Positions 9,250 through 19,179 of a DNA stretch of 64,000 bases are shown here, in pieces. Position 1 is the first letter of the stretch. Each line of letters opens with the position of its first letter. Source of the DNA: Beverwykella pulmonaria. Lineage: Eukaryota > Ascomycota > Dothideomycetes > Pleosporales > Melanommataceae. A program made the position numbers and the translations under genes. Below the pieces are notes generated by a model, which made no database searches, was not told the DNA's origin, and saw nothing but the letters and a program-made list of their open reading frames with translations. Location of the stretch: the NCBI GenBank assembly GCA_001599595.1, contig BCHH01000005.1, positions 2,892,971 to 2,956,970 on the forward strand, written 5' to 3'.

Positions 9250-11493
9250 ATGGGATCTAAACTCTCCAAGGCCGTGCGGCGACAGCACGTGAGAGAGTCA
9301 GATGCACTTGCCTCAACACCAGGCACCACCACTAATCATCAGCATCGCGAACAAACAAAAAACCGCCAAGCCTTGTCCCTTCCTGAACTAAAACCACTGG
9401 CGCCGCTCGTCATCGACGTCCCAACTTCAACCGCTGCAACTGCACCTGCCTCCAACGACCACAACCCGCCCCCAGCGGCTGCGACCGATAACCTCATCAT
9501 GGACGCTCAGCCTGATATACCTGCACCAGCCGAGCCTCTACCTACTGCCGACGCCGCGGACTCTCTGACTCGACTGCTTGTAGCGGACGCTCAGCGATTT
9601 CTTGACAACACACCTCCACCTCCGCCTCCTGCTGTTACTCTCCCGCCTCCCCCACAAGTCAATGCCGTGGCACCTCTCTCGCTGCCTCTACCTCCTCCGC
9701 CGCCTCAAGAACCAGAGGTCACATGCATAATATGTTGCGAGTCCGGTCTTTTCTCCAAAGGCAGCGAGCTCGTACCCATCAAAGCGTGCAAACAGTGTGG
9801 GAGCGTCTACTGTGCACCCTGTTTGAAGGAGATGTTCGTCTCAGCTTCAAACGATCTATCTCGAATGCCGCCTCGGTGCTGCATCCAGATTCCCCTGTAC
9901 CATGCTCGGCCTTACCTCACGCAGACGGAGGCGACCGAGTTCAAAGCAAAGTATGAAGAGTGGTCCACCCCGAAGCCGCTCTACTGCCCGGTGCCGACAT
10001 GCTCTGTTTTCATCCCAAACAGGCTCCTCCCGCTGGCAGCGCGGACTTCTCCAGGAAAGCAGCGCATCGACTCTGTGATCGGAACGCCAACGTCACCTGA
10101 ACTCGCTTGTCCGAAGTGCAATACCGACATCTGCATCAAGTGTCGACAGCTGGCCCATCCTAACCAGATGTGCGAGAATCTCGCTTTTGGGGTTGATGAG
10201 GAGACTGCCAAGTTGCTGAAGAGTTGGGGGTACAAACGGTGCCCGAAATGTTCGAACGGTGTCAAGAGGATGTTTGGCTGCAATCATATGGAATGCCTTT
10301 GCGGTGCGCATTGGTGCTGGGTATGCCAGAAGGCGAATGATGAGTGTAGTGGAGACTGCTACGAAGAGGATGATGAGTATAGCGACGAGGAGGAACAGGA
10401 GGACGAAGATGAAGCAACTCAACTTCCAATCCCCGAGAATGCCGAAGCGCCTGCAACGAACGGAGAGTCTGTCACTCAGCCCAATGAATTGGTAGAAACC
10501 GTCACGACAGAGACAGTAGCTGTGCCACAGCCTCCTCCTCGACCACGAAATCTAGACGCTCACTCTCGGGGCTACTGGGAAGATAGCGGCCTCAACTTCG
10601 GTGCTGAACCAACAGAAAACTATGCGGACCGGTCTTGGGACTGCGCACATCACTTCGAAACAACCAAAGTCAGCTTCGCCGAGTCACTACGGAGCGGACC
10701 TTCTACCACTGGCATTGAATGCTCAAGGTGCTGGAATACCGTACACCCAGAGATTGAAATGCCTGGCACCGTCTCAGGTGGCGCACGAATGGTCTCTGGC
10801 GCAGTTCGGGGATTCCCAGGACGAGGACGAGGACCTCGAGGCTACCGAGGTCGCGGGAGGGGAAGGGGAGCAGCTTTCCAAGCGCAGCTCGTGCGTGGCG
10901 ATGCAACGGTTGGAACCGCCACTGGCGAAGCCTCCAACAACGACCTCGTAGTTGATACTTACGGACGAATGATCACAACTACAGAACTAGACATGCAGTC
11001 ACACCGCTGCAGCTCTCTCTGTGAACCCACACATACTGAGCGCCCGTCTTCTCTTACCTCAGATGCCTGGGTCAAGTACTCACACTCTCAGCACGAGATG
11101 GGCGATACCCACACGCACACACACTCCCCCTTTAGCTTCGCTTACGAATGTCACACCTGCGGCATCGTTGTATGCAATACCTGCAAAGAGGACGCCATAG
11201 CCGTACAAAAAGAGCGCGAGGAGCAAGAAGCAGAGGCCGAAGCTGTGCGGCAGGCGGAGCGCGACAGGCGGCAGGCGGAATGGGATCGACAGGAAGCAGA
11301 GCGGCTTGAGCGAGAACGCCTTGAAGAGGAGCGGAGAGAGGCGGAGAGGCTGGAGGAAGAGAGGCTGGAGGAGCTGGAGAGGCCGATGAGAGAAGCAAGA
11401 CGCGAGGCGGAGAGAATTGCACAGGAGGAGAGGCTGGCGCTGCCGGAGAATAGGGAGAAACTCGAGGGTTGGTTTGGGGACTTTAATCTCTGA
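9250..11493 (+). CDS. RING-between-RING (RBR) E3 ubiquitin ligase, probable N-myristoylation
   Basis: A single exon encodes 747 residues. The start at 9250 gives MGSKLSKAVRR, a textbook N-myristoylation context (Gly2, Ser/Lys at 5-7), so membrane tethering is likely. Residues 25-150 are proline-rich and disordered. The RBR module begins with RING1 at Cys159 (CIICCESG), continues with the IBR (CPKCNTDICIKCRQLAHPNQMC), and ends with RING2. There Cys344 in MFGCNHMEC is the expected catalytic cysteine that carries ubiquitin as a thioester. An acidic run, an RG-rich patch (GRGRGPRGYRGRGRGRG) and a second Cys/His cluster (CSSLCEPTH ... CHTCGIVVCNTC) follow. The last 100 residues are a charged Glu/Arg coiled coil. 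Substrates are unknown. Confidence 0.92.
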   Translation: MGSKLSKAVRRQHVRESDALASTPGTTTNHQHREQTKNRQALSLPELKPLAPLVIDVPTSTAATAPASNDHNPPPAAATDNLIMDAQPDIPAPAEPLPTADAADSLTRLLVADAQRFLDNTPPPPPPAVTLPPPPQVNAVAPLSLPLPPPPPQEPEVTCIICCESGLFSKGSELVPIKACKQCGSVYCAPCLKEMFVSASNDLSRMPPRCCIQIPLYHARPYLTQTEATEFKAKYEEWSTPKPLYCPVPTCSVFIPNRLLPLAARTSPGKQRIDSVIGTPTSPELACPKCNTDICIKCRQLAHPNQMCENLAFGVDEETAKLLKSWGYKRCPKCSNGVKRMFGCNHMECLCGAHWCWVCQKANDECSGDCYEEDDEYSDEEEQEDEDEATQLPIPENAEAPATNGESVTQPNELVETVTTETVAVPQPPPRPRNLDAHSRGYWEDSGLNFGAEPTENYADRSWDCAHHFETTKVSFAESLRSGPSTTGIECSRCWNTVHPEIEMPGTVSGGARMVSGAVRGFPGRGRGPRGYRGRGRGRGAAFQAQLVRGDATVGTATGEASNNDLVVDTYGRMITTTELDMQSHRCSSLCEPTHTERPSSLTSDAWVKYSHSQHEMGDTHTHTHSPFSFAYECHTCGIVVCNTCKEDAIAVQKEREEQEAEAEAVRQAERDRRQAEWDRQEAERLERERLEEERREAERLEEERLEELERPMREARREAERIAQEERLALPENREKLEGWFGDFNL

Positions 11494-12812
11494 AGATGAT
11501 ATGTGTGGACGTGTGTTTAAACAGCATGGCTATGTGGAAAAGAGGGAAAGTTGTATACCGGTATACCGACTTTTGGACTCTTGGGCTCTGCGAAGATGGG
11601 TTTGATTTTCTTACGACCGAGTTGATTTTATGGCATTCAGTGGATAGCGAGCCAAACATAGCGAGGCGTTCGGATGAGATAGCATATTGGCCGGGGTCAG
11701 CTTTATGATCCCAGCAGTGTTATATATCTATGATGAAGACGATTTCACTACAATGTATTGAGAATTTACACTTTGAGGGTGTTCGGAGACTGAAAGCATA
11801 TTGGAACATTTTGAAGAGATACATCCTTTCCCCAGTCAACAAACAAGTAAAACAAACAAACACACGCACAGTCCAATTTATATGAACTACACATGGCATT
11901 TGCCGCTTTCAAATCAAACACTCCTATGTCTCGAACGCGACCAAGTTAGTTTTTTTAGTCTTTAATCCTACATGTCTTTACCATCGCTTTCTCCAGATCC
12001 GTCTTTGCCCACTCTCTGTTCGCGCATCCTTTACCAAGCAGACTAATTCCCGCCTGTCTCCTTTTACGGACATAAAATTGGATTCATTCCAACCCGCCAA
12101 ACAAACTGTACTTACTGTACATACATATCCCATGGCAAGACTGCGATACCTGCAAAAGAAGAATGTAGGCTGCAAAATAAGAATACCAGGACATGAGAAG
12201 ACTAGAAGAAGAGTTGGGAGGGTATGGCAAACGTGTCTTACTCTATGCCCTTCCGTCTCTCTCCTCGTCTGATATCAAACACGCAAAAGCAGCAAATGTA
12301 GTGAGCATAGTAATATATACGCAGCTTCGGTACCTAGAACCGCCAGAACAGTTATTTCCCACCTCGTCACCGTCTCGACAACGATGTAAAGGAGCGATGC
12401 GTTCAGAAGCATCAGCATAAATGCCTCTCCTAAAAAGACGGATTCGGAAGACTCAACATAAAATAGGACAAATTTTAATTCGATTATCGGATGAGAGGGT
12501 GGGATGATGATGATGATGATGAAGCCTAACTAGCACGAAAAGAGGTGAAGAAAAGGAAGTCCGGTATGTCTCAGCCACAAATTGTAGGGGTAGTCCAGTT
12601 AAACAATCCGTCCGAGTAGATGGAAAATCTTCCCGCCCCTTTTCCGTTTTTTTGAGATCCTATATCGTATTTTCGCCCGCGCAGCCCTTTCATCCACCCG
12701 TCAGTCCGCTTGCTACTGATCCTGATCGTCGTTCGTTGATGAACAGCCAAAAGCCGCCATCGTGAGGCACAAACTTTAAAAGTTGTGCATGTGGTCGACG
12801 TACGTCGACAGC
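11494..12812. other. convergent 3' flanks, no gene recognised
   Basis: Two genes end toward each other here (RBR ligase and SERBP1-like). The sequence is AT-rich with a short (GAT)n run at about 12504-12523. No open frame carries a recognisable protein. Confidence 0.5.
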
Positions 12813-14179
12813 CTATGAGCCCAGCGTAGGGAAAGCGCTGGTATCGGAGACGTTGGGAGTGGGGCCTGAGTGGCCTCCACGGCCTCCACGACCACCACGT
12901 CCGCTGTCGCCTCGATCGCCTCCACCGCGGTCGCCACGGCCGCGTCCTCCACCCCGTCCGCGTCCCTCGCCACGGAAGCCACCCTCGCCACGACCACCGC
13001 GGCCACGACCGCGGCCGCGTCCACCATCGTCACGGGGAGCCTCTCGCATACGGTCTCCATCGAGCTCGACGACGTTCTTTTCCTTCCGTTGGCGCTCGCG
13101 TTTAGCCTTGCCTCCGGATCCAGCGATGTACGCAGCCTCCTCTTCGTCACGCGTGATCTCCTTGCCCTCAGGTGCCTTCTGCTTGCTTCCCTCGTTGGGC
13201 TTGCGGATGTTCGTAGCAGCAAGACTCAACTTCTTCTCTGCTTGCTCAGCCAGGTAGGCGGCGTAGGAGACGGTCTTGTCTTCTGGTTCGGGCTCTGGTT
13301 CGGCGGCAGCATCTCCAGAGGCTCCGGCAGCCTCAACGACGGCATCCTTCTCTTCCTCTTTGGCGATGGCCTCACCGGCTTGCTCGTCTGCCAACTCGGC
13401 ATTTCCGTCTTCTCCACCCCAGCCACGAGCGGCTTGTTTTGGGTGCTCGCTGCATGATGTTAGCGGGAGCGGGAAAACCCTTGGGTGAGAACTCTTACTC
13501 GATGCCAGTCTTGCTGTGACGATCACCTCCGCCACGTCCTCCACGTCCTCCACGACCGCGGCCGCGACCACCGCGGTAAGAGTCAGAAGGATCTGAATAT
13601 GTTAGTACGTGCAGCCAAATAGGCGGGAATCATGCTTACCACCAGATCCCCTGCTGCGGTTCTTGTCCGCGCCTACACCACGGTCCCGGAAGGCTGCATG
13701 CACGAGTTAGCGACTGATCATACATGCTGCGCTGACCATGACCAGACATCAATTGCTCAATGTCTCCAGGTACAGCCGACTTCGCCCAAACGTACCACTG
13801 TCGTTCGTGTTGTCGCGTTGACCCCCGCGATTGGCAGAACCAGCACCAGCGCCGCCAGTTCGGGCAGCTGAGGGAGCATCTGCGGGAGCATTGCGCTTGC
13901 CGGTTCTCGAGACGGGCTTCTCAATCGCCTTTGTGGGCGGCTCAGGCTCACGGTCAGGGTCGAGCTCAGGGTCGTTGCCTGTGGGGTCAGGTCAGTAAGT
14001 GGGGTTGTCCAAGCCGTAACGATGAGTCCTCCACACACCTAGCAAGTCGAAGAGGTTCTGGCGAACAAAGTCAGCATTGATGTCCACACCATTTGACAGA
14101 GGTGAGGCTGTAGTCGCAAATGGAAGGCAGAGCCGCGGATGACGATTGGATGAGCGCTTACTTTGGAGGCGATTGACAT
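12813..14179 (-). CDS. SERBP1/Stm1-like ribosome-associated RNA-binding protein
   Basis: Six exons (14179-14162, 14057-14039, 13978-13796, 13693-13640, 13592-13499, 13449-12813) give 334 residues. The protein starts MSIASKNLFDLLGNDPE, an N-terminal motif of Stm1-type proteins. It continues with a disordered Ala/Gly region and an RGG segment (DSYRGGRGRGRGG). The central HABP4/PAI-RBP1 core includes HPKQAARGWGGEDGNAE and KTVSYAAYLAEQ. A long RGG tail ends in SAFPTLGS. Members of this family sit in the mRNA channel of idle 80S ribosomes and protect them during starvation. The micro-exons of 18 and 19 nt rest on clean GT..AG borders and reading-frame agreement. Orthology to yeast STM1 specifically is likely but not proven. 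Confidence 0.85.
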
Positions 14180-15198
14180 TGTGGATGGAGATGAAGCGCC
14201 TTTCGCGCTGTACCCTCTAGACGCGCAATCTGTCGCGGACGCAAGTAAATTCAGAGAGCTGACCCTATGGGATAGAGTCGCGGCTCTCACTCGGGTGGAC
14301 CGTCAGGTGAGATGATGGCGTTGAGGTGAGGTTGGTGCCCTGAGGTTTGGGAACACGGCTGTCGTGAAAATTGGTGTGGAATTTCCCCGGCTCCGGCGTC
14401 GCTTAGCCATTGCCAGAAGAGGCCCAAGCGCCTCGAGAACATAGAACAAAGCGAAGCCAGACCCAACCTCACCACATGTCACAAGTGCACTGTACTAAAT
14501 AATGGGCTGTCACACATCCGGCGTCTCATGCGTGCCAGAGAAGCAATACACTTTTGGAATGGGCGTTGCATGTCATCTCTGCTCTTCCCTTCACGTTCGC
14601 CGTTCGCCCAAACATTTACGGCTTGGCATGGACACGAAATAACGATATGGGTATCTAGCATGATAGAATAAATCGTAAAGATCTCTTAGTACGTTATAAT
14701 AGAAAACAGTAGTGCGATATTCATCTTATTTACCTCTCGCCAGCATTGAGCGACATGTTCAGTTAGAGGTGGTAGGATACGTCTCAACATCGGGGTGGCA
14801 CGTTGGTCCATCTTGATATTTATCGATTTCGAATTACATATTTACAAAGCTGGCCCTGGGTCTGCAAATATTCAATCAGATCCCCAGCTTGAGTCTCGCC
14901 AATATAAGACAGTTGAATGAAGTGGTTGCCTATAGCCATAATAACCCTTCCTCCCATCCGTTTCATCCGTCTCGTCCCATGAACCACAAACTTTTGAAAA
15001 TGCTGCCATGGCCAGTATACGAACTGATTGGAACCTCGGATCGCTAAAACGCCGTTAGATTCCTAGCCGTGCCATGCCCACAGAGAGAACCGTCCGGGCG
15101 CCCGCTAAACAACAATAATAAAACATCTTGAATTCTTCTTAACATGCCATGACCATAACACATGTCCTCATTCCACTCCTTTATTTCACTCGTAGTAA
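14180..15198. other. intergenic, no gene recognised
   Basis: This stretch holds the promoter side of the SERBP1-like gene and the 3' flank of the bZIP gene. I see no coding frame with family resemblance and no repeat. Confidence 0.5.
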
Positions 15199-16774
15199 TC
15201 ATCTTGATTCGTATAGGGTCGGGAAGTGCATGCTCGCCGACAGTCCAAAGGGATCAGCATCGAGCATTGGGTCGTATGGATCGAAGAGGTGGTTCATTCC
15301 ATTGAACACAGCACCGACGGCACCTCCTTCGTGGGGTGCGAGAGCGGCGGGGGATGTAAATGGTGGGGGAGGATTCTGCGCAGGTGGCATCGGGGGATGC
15401 ATGTTTCGGTTGTTGTGAATCGACTGTGGCGGTGGGAAGGTTTGAGGGAAGGGGCCGGGGCCAGCAGAGTGATCGCTGGGTTCTTGATCGTCGAGCATGT
15501 CGGCTTGTTCCTCGTACTCCTGTTCTACAATACGGAATCAGTCTAGGACGAACAAAGCTCTATCCCTAAGTGGGGGAAAATGAAACGGGTCAGCTTGCCG
15601 AGTTGATTCATGTGGTCTGTGAACGGAGGCGTGTAGTAGGACGAGTGGCCACCACTTGTGCTGCTCTGCGTCATTACACTTGCACCACTTCCAGTGGAGG
15701 CGCTCGATAACCCATTCGAGGGGGGGTGGTTCGTGATTAGGGACGGCCGCTGTGGTCCCATCATTGGGGTAAAGCTTGACCTAGGCGGCTGTGGCCGCAA
15801 GTGTTGCTGCTGGTGGGAAATGGGCCCAAAGTTGGGGGACACTGATGTGCCTTGGGGCATAAAGTTCGGGGAACGCGTTGCCGTTGTGGAGGGAGAGGTG
15901 AGATGAGAACCGGGGGTAGGCTGTGATAGTGGTGAACGGTTTGGCAGGACGCCATCAGGTTGAATCATAGGTAATGCATGCGGACCTTCAGCCTTGGGCG
16001 GACCTCCAATGGACCGTCGCTGTTGTTGCTGTTGCTGTTGCTGTTGCTGCTGTTGTTGCTGCTGCTGTTGCTGTTGTTGCTGTTGCTGCTGCTGTTGTCT
16101 GTTCAACATGACCCGCTGCTGTAGGGGCGGCTGGTTAGGGGACGTGTTTGCGGACGCGGGAGCTCGAGCGGGGCCCAGATTGGGACTGCCAGTCTTCGCG
16201 CGTAGCTCGGCCTGGACGTCAATGCCTATGGAGCAATGGTATTAGCGGGGTACTGGCTGAGGGTGTTGTACATTGCTTTTGGGGACGAGGACGCCGCGTA
16301 CCTTTCTCGAGCAAGATCCTCTCAAGAAGCGAATTCTTGTATCGGAGCATGAGGCATTCGTCGGCGGCATTGCGGTGGCTGTTCTGGAGATTCTGCAGCG
16401 TCTCTTCATGGTGCTTGATAGTACTCTCGAGCTGCTTGATGTACTCAGTGCGCCGTTCGCGGAAGGCAGCCTGGGCCTGTCTATTGCGCTGCTTGCGCTC
16501 TTCAGAGGTCGCGTATATCTTGCGGCGTTTGGTTAGTGCTATCTTTGACATGTTGACTGTACAACCGCAATCTATGGCCTGTGCTAGCAGGAGGTGGGTG
16601 GAGGCTCACTGGTTTGCGCCCGCCTTTGCGCTTCTGCTGCTGTGGGTGCTCCTGCGTATAAGTCTCGGCAGCCTCGGGTTCGGGGGATGAGGCGATAGAG
16701 CTGGTCGAACCATCTCGTGAGGGCTCCAGCTTGCCCACGGCGGCCGTCATATCTGTTACGCTACTATCTCCCAT
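15199..16774 (-). CDS. bZIP transcription factor (Yap-like) with polyglutamine tract
   Basis: Four exons (16774-16610, 16518-16302, 16225-15587, 15524-15199) encode 448 residues. Exon 1 ends in a basic KRKGGRKP segment. Exon 2 carries the DNA-binding region EERKQRNRQAQAAFRERR, with the fungal AP-1 signature NxxAQxxFR (Asn67, Ala70, Gln71, Phe74, Arg75), and a leucine zipper beginning near YIKQLESTI. The rest is disordered: a polyGln run of roughly 26-28 residues encoded by mixed CAG/CAA, then Pro/Ser-rich sequence and a C-terminal acidic/aromatic part (LFDPYDPMLDADPFG) that looks like an activation domain. The 16519-16609 intron interrupts the gene just before the basic region. Start choice: 16774 is the first ATG in frame. 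The target genes are unknown. Confidence 0.9.
16009..16100 (-). repeat. CAG/CAA polyglutamine tract inside the bZIP gene
   Basis: Uninterrupted Gln codons, a mixture of CAG and CAA, run across most of this interval in the third exon of the bZIP gene. Such tracts vary in length between strains by replication slippage. Confidence 0.85.
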
Positions 16775-19179
16775 CTGCGGGCACAGCACCCCTCCGGACT
16801 GATAGAGGGGCGCTGAGGCGCCAAGCACGACGACGATAGACGCGACAGAGGCTGGCCGTTAAGGCCGTGGAGACGGAGAGAGGCTCTGGCCGTTTAAGCG
16901 CGCGCTGGACGGCAGCCGCTGCGGCGGGGCAGAGGGCGAATGTGTGTGTAGGAAGGGTTGATAATATCTGATAACGAGTGCAGGCGATTTGGGAGCGCTG
17001 TGTGGTTGCGCAGTAGTTGTGAGGTAAGCTCTTGGGTAATGGAAACAGAGGGGAGAGCGTTGGACGGAGAGGGGCGGAGGTGCCTGAGATTTCAAAGACG
17101 CGGGCGGGCCACTGGTGGATGTCACGGGCTGGCTGTACGAACGTGAAATCCCAAGGCTGCGTGGCCCAGGAGCCAACGGGCAGCGTAAAGGCGGGCGTCC
17201 CCCAAGGCGTGAGCGCGTCCACGGCAAGGCCTCGTCCAGCGCTCTGGCAGAGGCGTGCGTTGCAATTCGCGACAGGGCGGTGGTGCGCCAAGACCAAGAC
17301 CAAGACGTGCTGTGCGGAGGGGTCTCTGAGGACAGGCGGCGTGAAATTTGCTCGCGGGGTGTCTCTCTACACTGCTACTACGCCCGTGAGGTGGTCGCCA
17401 ACGTCGAGGTTTGCGTATGTGGTGGTGCCGCCGAAAGTGGAGGTCTGCTGCCGAGTGCCCTGCAGGCCCTGGATCGCGCTGCCTATTGCTGCTTGGCGTG
17501 CCCCGCTAGCAAGCATAGCTCCCGCGCCTCCACGAGCTCGAACCTCGCATCTCCGGCATCTCCTAGGAGATCACCACCAGCCATCCTGCCCGTATCGCGC
17601 GCTCGCCTGGCCAGATTCATGCTTTAACGTTCGGACAGCCTGCGCAGCTTCATGTCGCAGCATTGCCCGCATCGTCTTCACGCCGTCTCACTCCTGTTGC
17701 TCAGGTCCGCACACACGCCGTGCGCTGGCATGCGCAATCGCCGCTAGAGAGACGGCGGCACCACCATGGACCCCAGGAAGAGGACGCCCGAAAAAAGCAA
17801 CGCCCGACCTCGGAGTGCGATCTAGCGAAACAAGATGCCACGCGCGCCGTGAGACGACCAGCGCCATGGATCCAGTGGGTGCTGTGCGATGGCCTCATTG
17901 TGCTGTAGGGCTGAGGTCCGTCTGCAGCATCTTCCCCTCCTGTGAAACTTTGATACCGCCTGCAAGTGGAATTATCCGGACACGTTGACTCCATATTTTG
18001 CATGATTTGCGATAGCGATAAGAAGAGCTGTTACGTGGGCATGTCCGTTTCCATGTGTTGTATTTTGATGTCTTGCCATCTCAGCTCCGCCTCCTCTACC
18101 CCAGGACCTGCTCGCCGATATAATGACCATGAGCTATATAAACTGTCTCGCTACGGATGTGCTGGACTCGACTTTTTTTTTCGATCACGCAACGCAAGGA
18201 AATCTTGGCCTTGTGAACGCCGACGCCGACATCTCGCCGACACCATGCTACCTCACCGCGCCGCGGCACCGACGCCGACTGCCGTCTCATTCGAGGAGAC
18301 CCCGAAATGGCAACCCGAGAGTCATGATTGCTTTTCGGGGACCGCCGATGCATTGATTTTGAAAATTCATAGCCTGAGCAATTTGCCAGATGTCGAATGG
18401 CGGTCTCCAGACGGTCTTGCTGATGACCGCATGCACGCCATGTGTGTTATTTACCAATCTAGGCAAAGTCCTCACGACGTCGCTGCGCTTCCAGCACGGC
18501 TGGCCTCTCGCGGTCGAGACTTGACCAAGTGACGTTGGGGCGGAAGCATGCTGGCGGCGGAGCAACTTGCTAGCCAACGAGGAGGCGATAAGCGAGCCAA
18601 GTTGAAGCTTGCAGAGATACTTTTTAGATTTTTTGATGAAAGCTTCCTACAAATGGGATCGAGTGAGGTGAGCTCTCGTGAGCAGCAGCGGGAGCAACAG
18701 TCAATAGTCGTCTGTAGAGGCGCTGACTACCAAGCTGACAAAGGCACCTACAAACCATGAGGCTTCCATGCCGTGTGCACGACGTAAGTGAATGGATTCA
18801 TCCAGACATGCCGATGAAGAGCGACGCTGAATTGAAGATTCTGCAATTCTCCATCTTTCTTGAATCGAATCTCTGTTATTCTCATCTTCGGTGGAATAGT
18901 TTGTGAATCGCCCTCAATTCGTAAAGAAAAAGCCCTGGGCCATGCACTCACCTCGCGCCTTCCATCTCTCGCTGTACTCCCTGCACTCCCAGATCGCGAC
19001 AATGAGGCACCGCGTCATGCCTTCACCAAACTTGTGGCTCTCAATTGACACCACCCAGGATGTCGAGCATCGGTATGGTCTCACATGGCTTTCTCACTGT
19101 TCCCAACAACAACGGACCCCGCATCAATCAGTCTACATATAACCAGCTACTCGACAGTTAAACTGCGTATCTCCTATCA
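16775..19179. other. long GC-rich leader/promoter region of the bZIP gene and spacer
   Basis: About 2.4 kb separates the bZIP start from the arrestin pseudogene. The part from 16775 to about 17950 is GC-rich and open over long stretches on the plus strand (17032-17988). The translation is low in hydrophobic structure and resembles no family, so I treat it as non-coding. A long regulatory leader for the bZIP gene, or an antisense transcript, would fit. The remainder to 19060 is ordinary intergenic sequence. Confidence 0.4.

Noticed and set aside
12853..13457. Long plus-strand frames opposite the SERBP1-like gene
   Set aside because: They are antisense shadows of the RGG-coding exon (Pro/Arg- or Thr/Ala-rich translations).
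17032..17988. 318-residue open frame on the plus strand
   Set aside because: GC-rich region with no stops by composition. The translation is Ala/Arg/Pro/Cys-rich with no domain and overlaps other long frames; more likely leader or promoter sequence.
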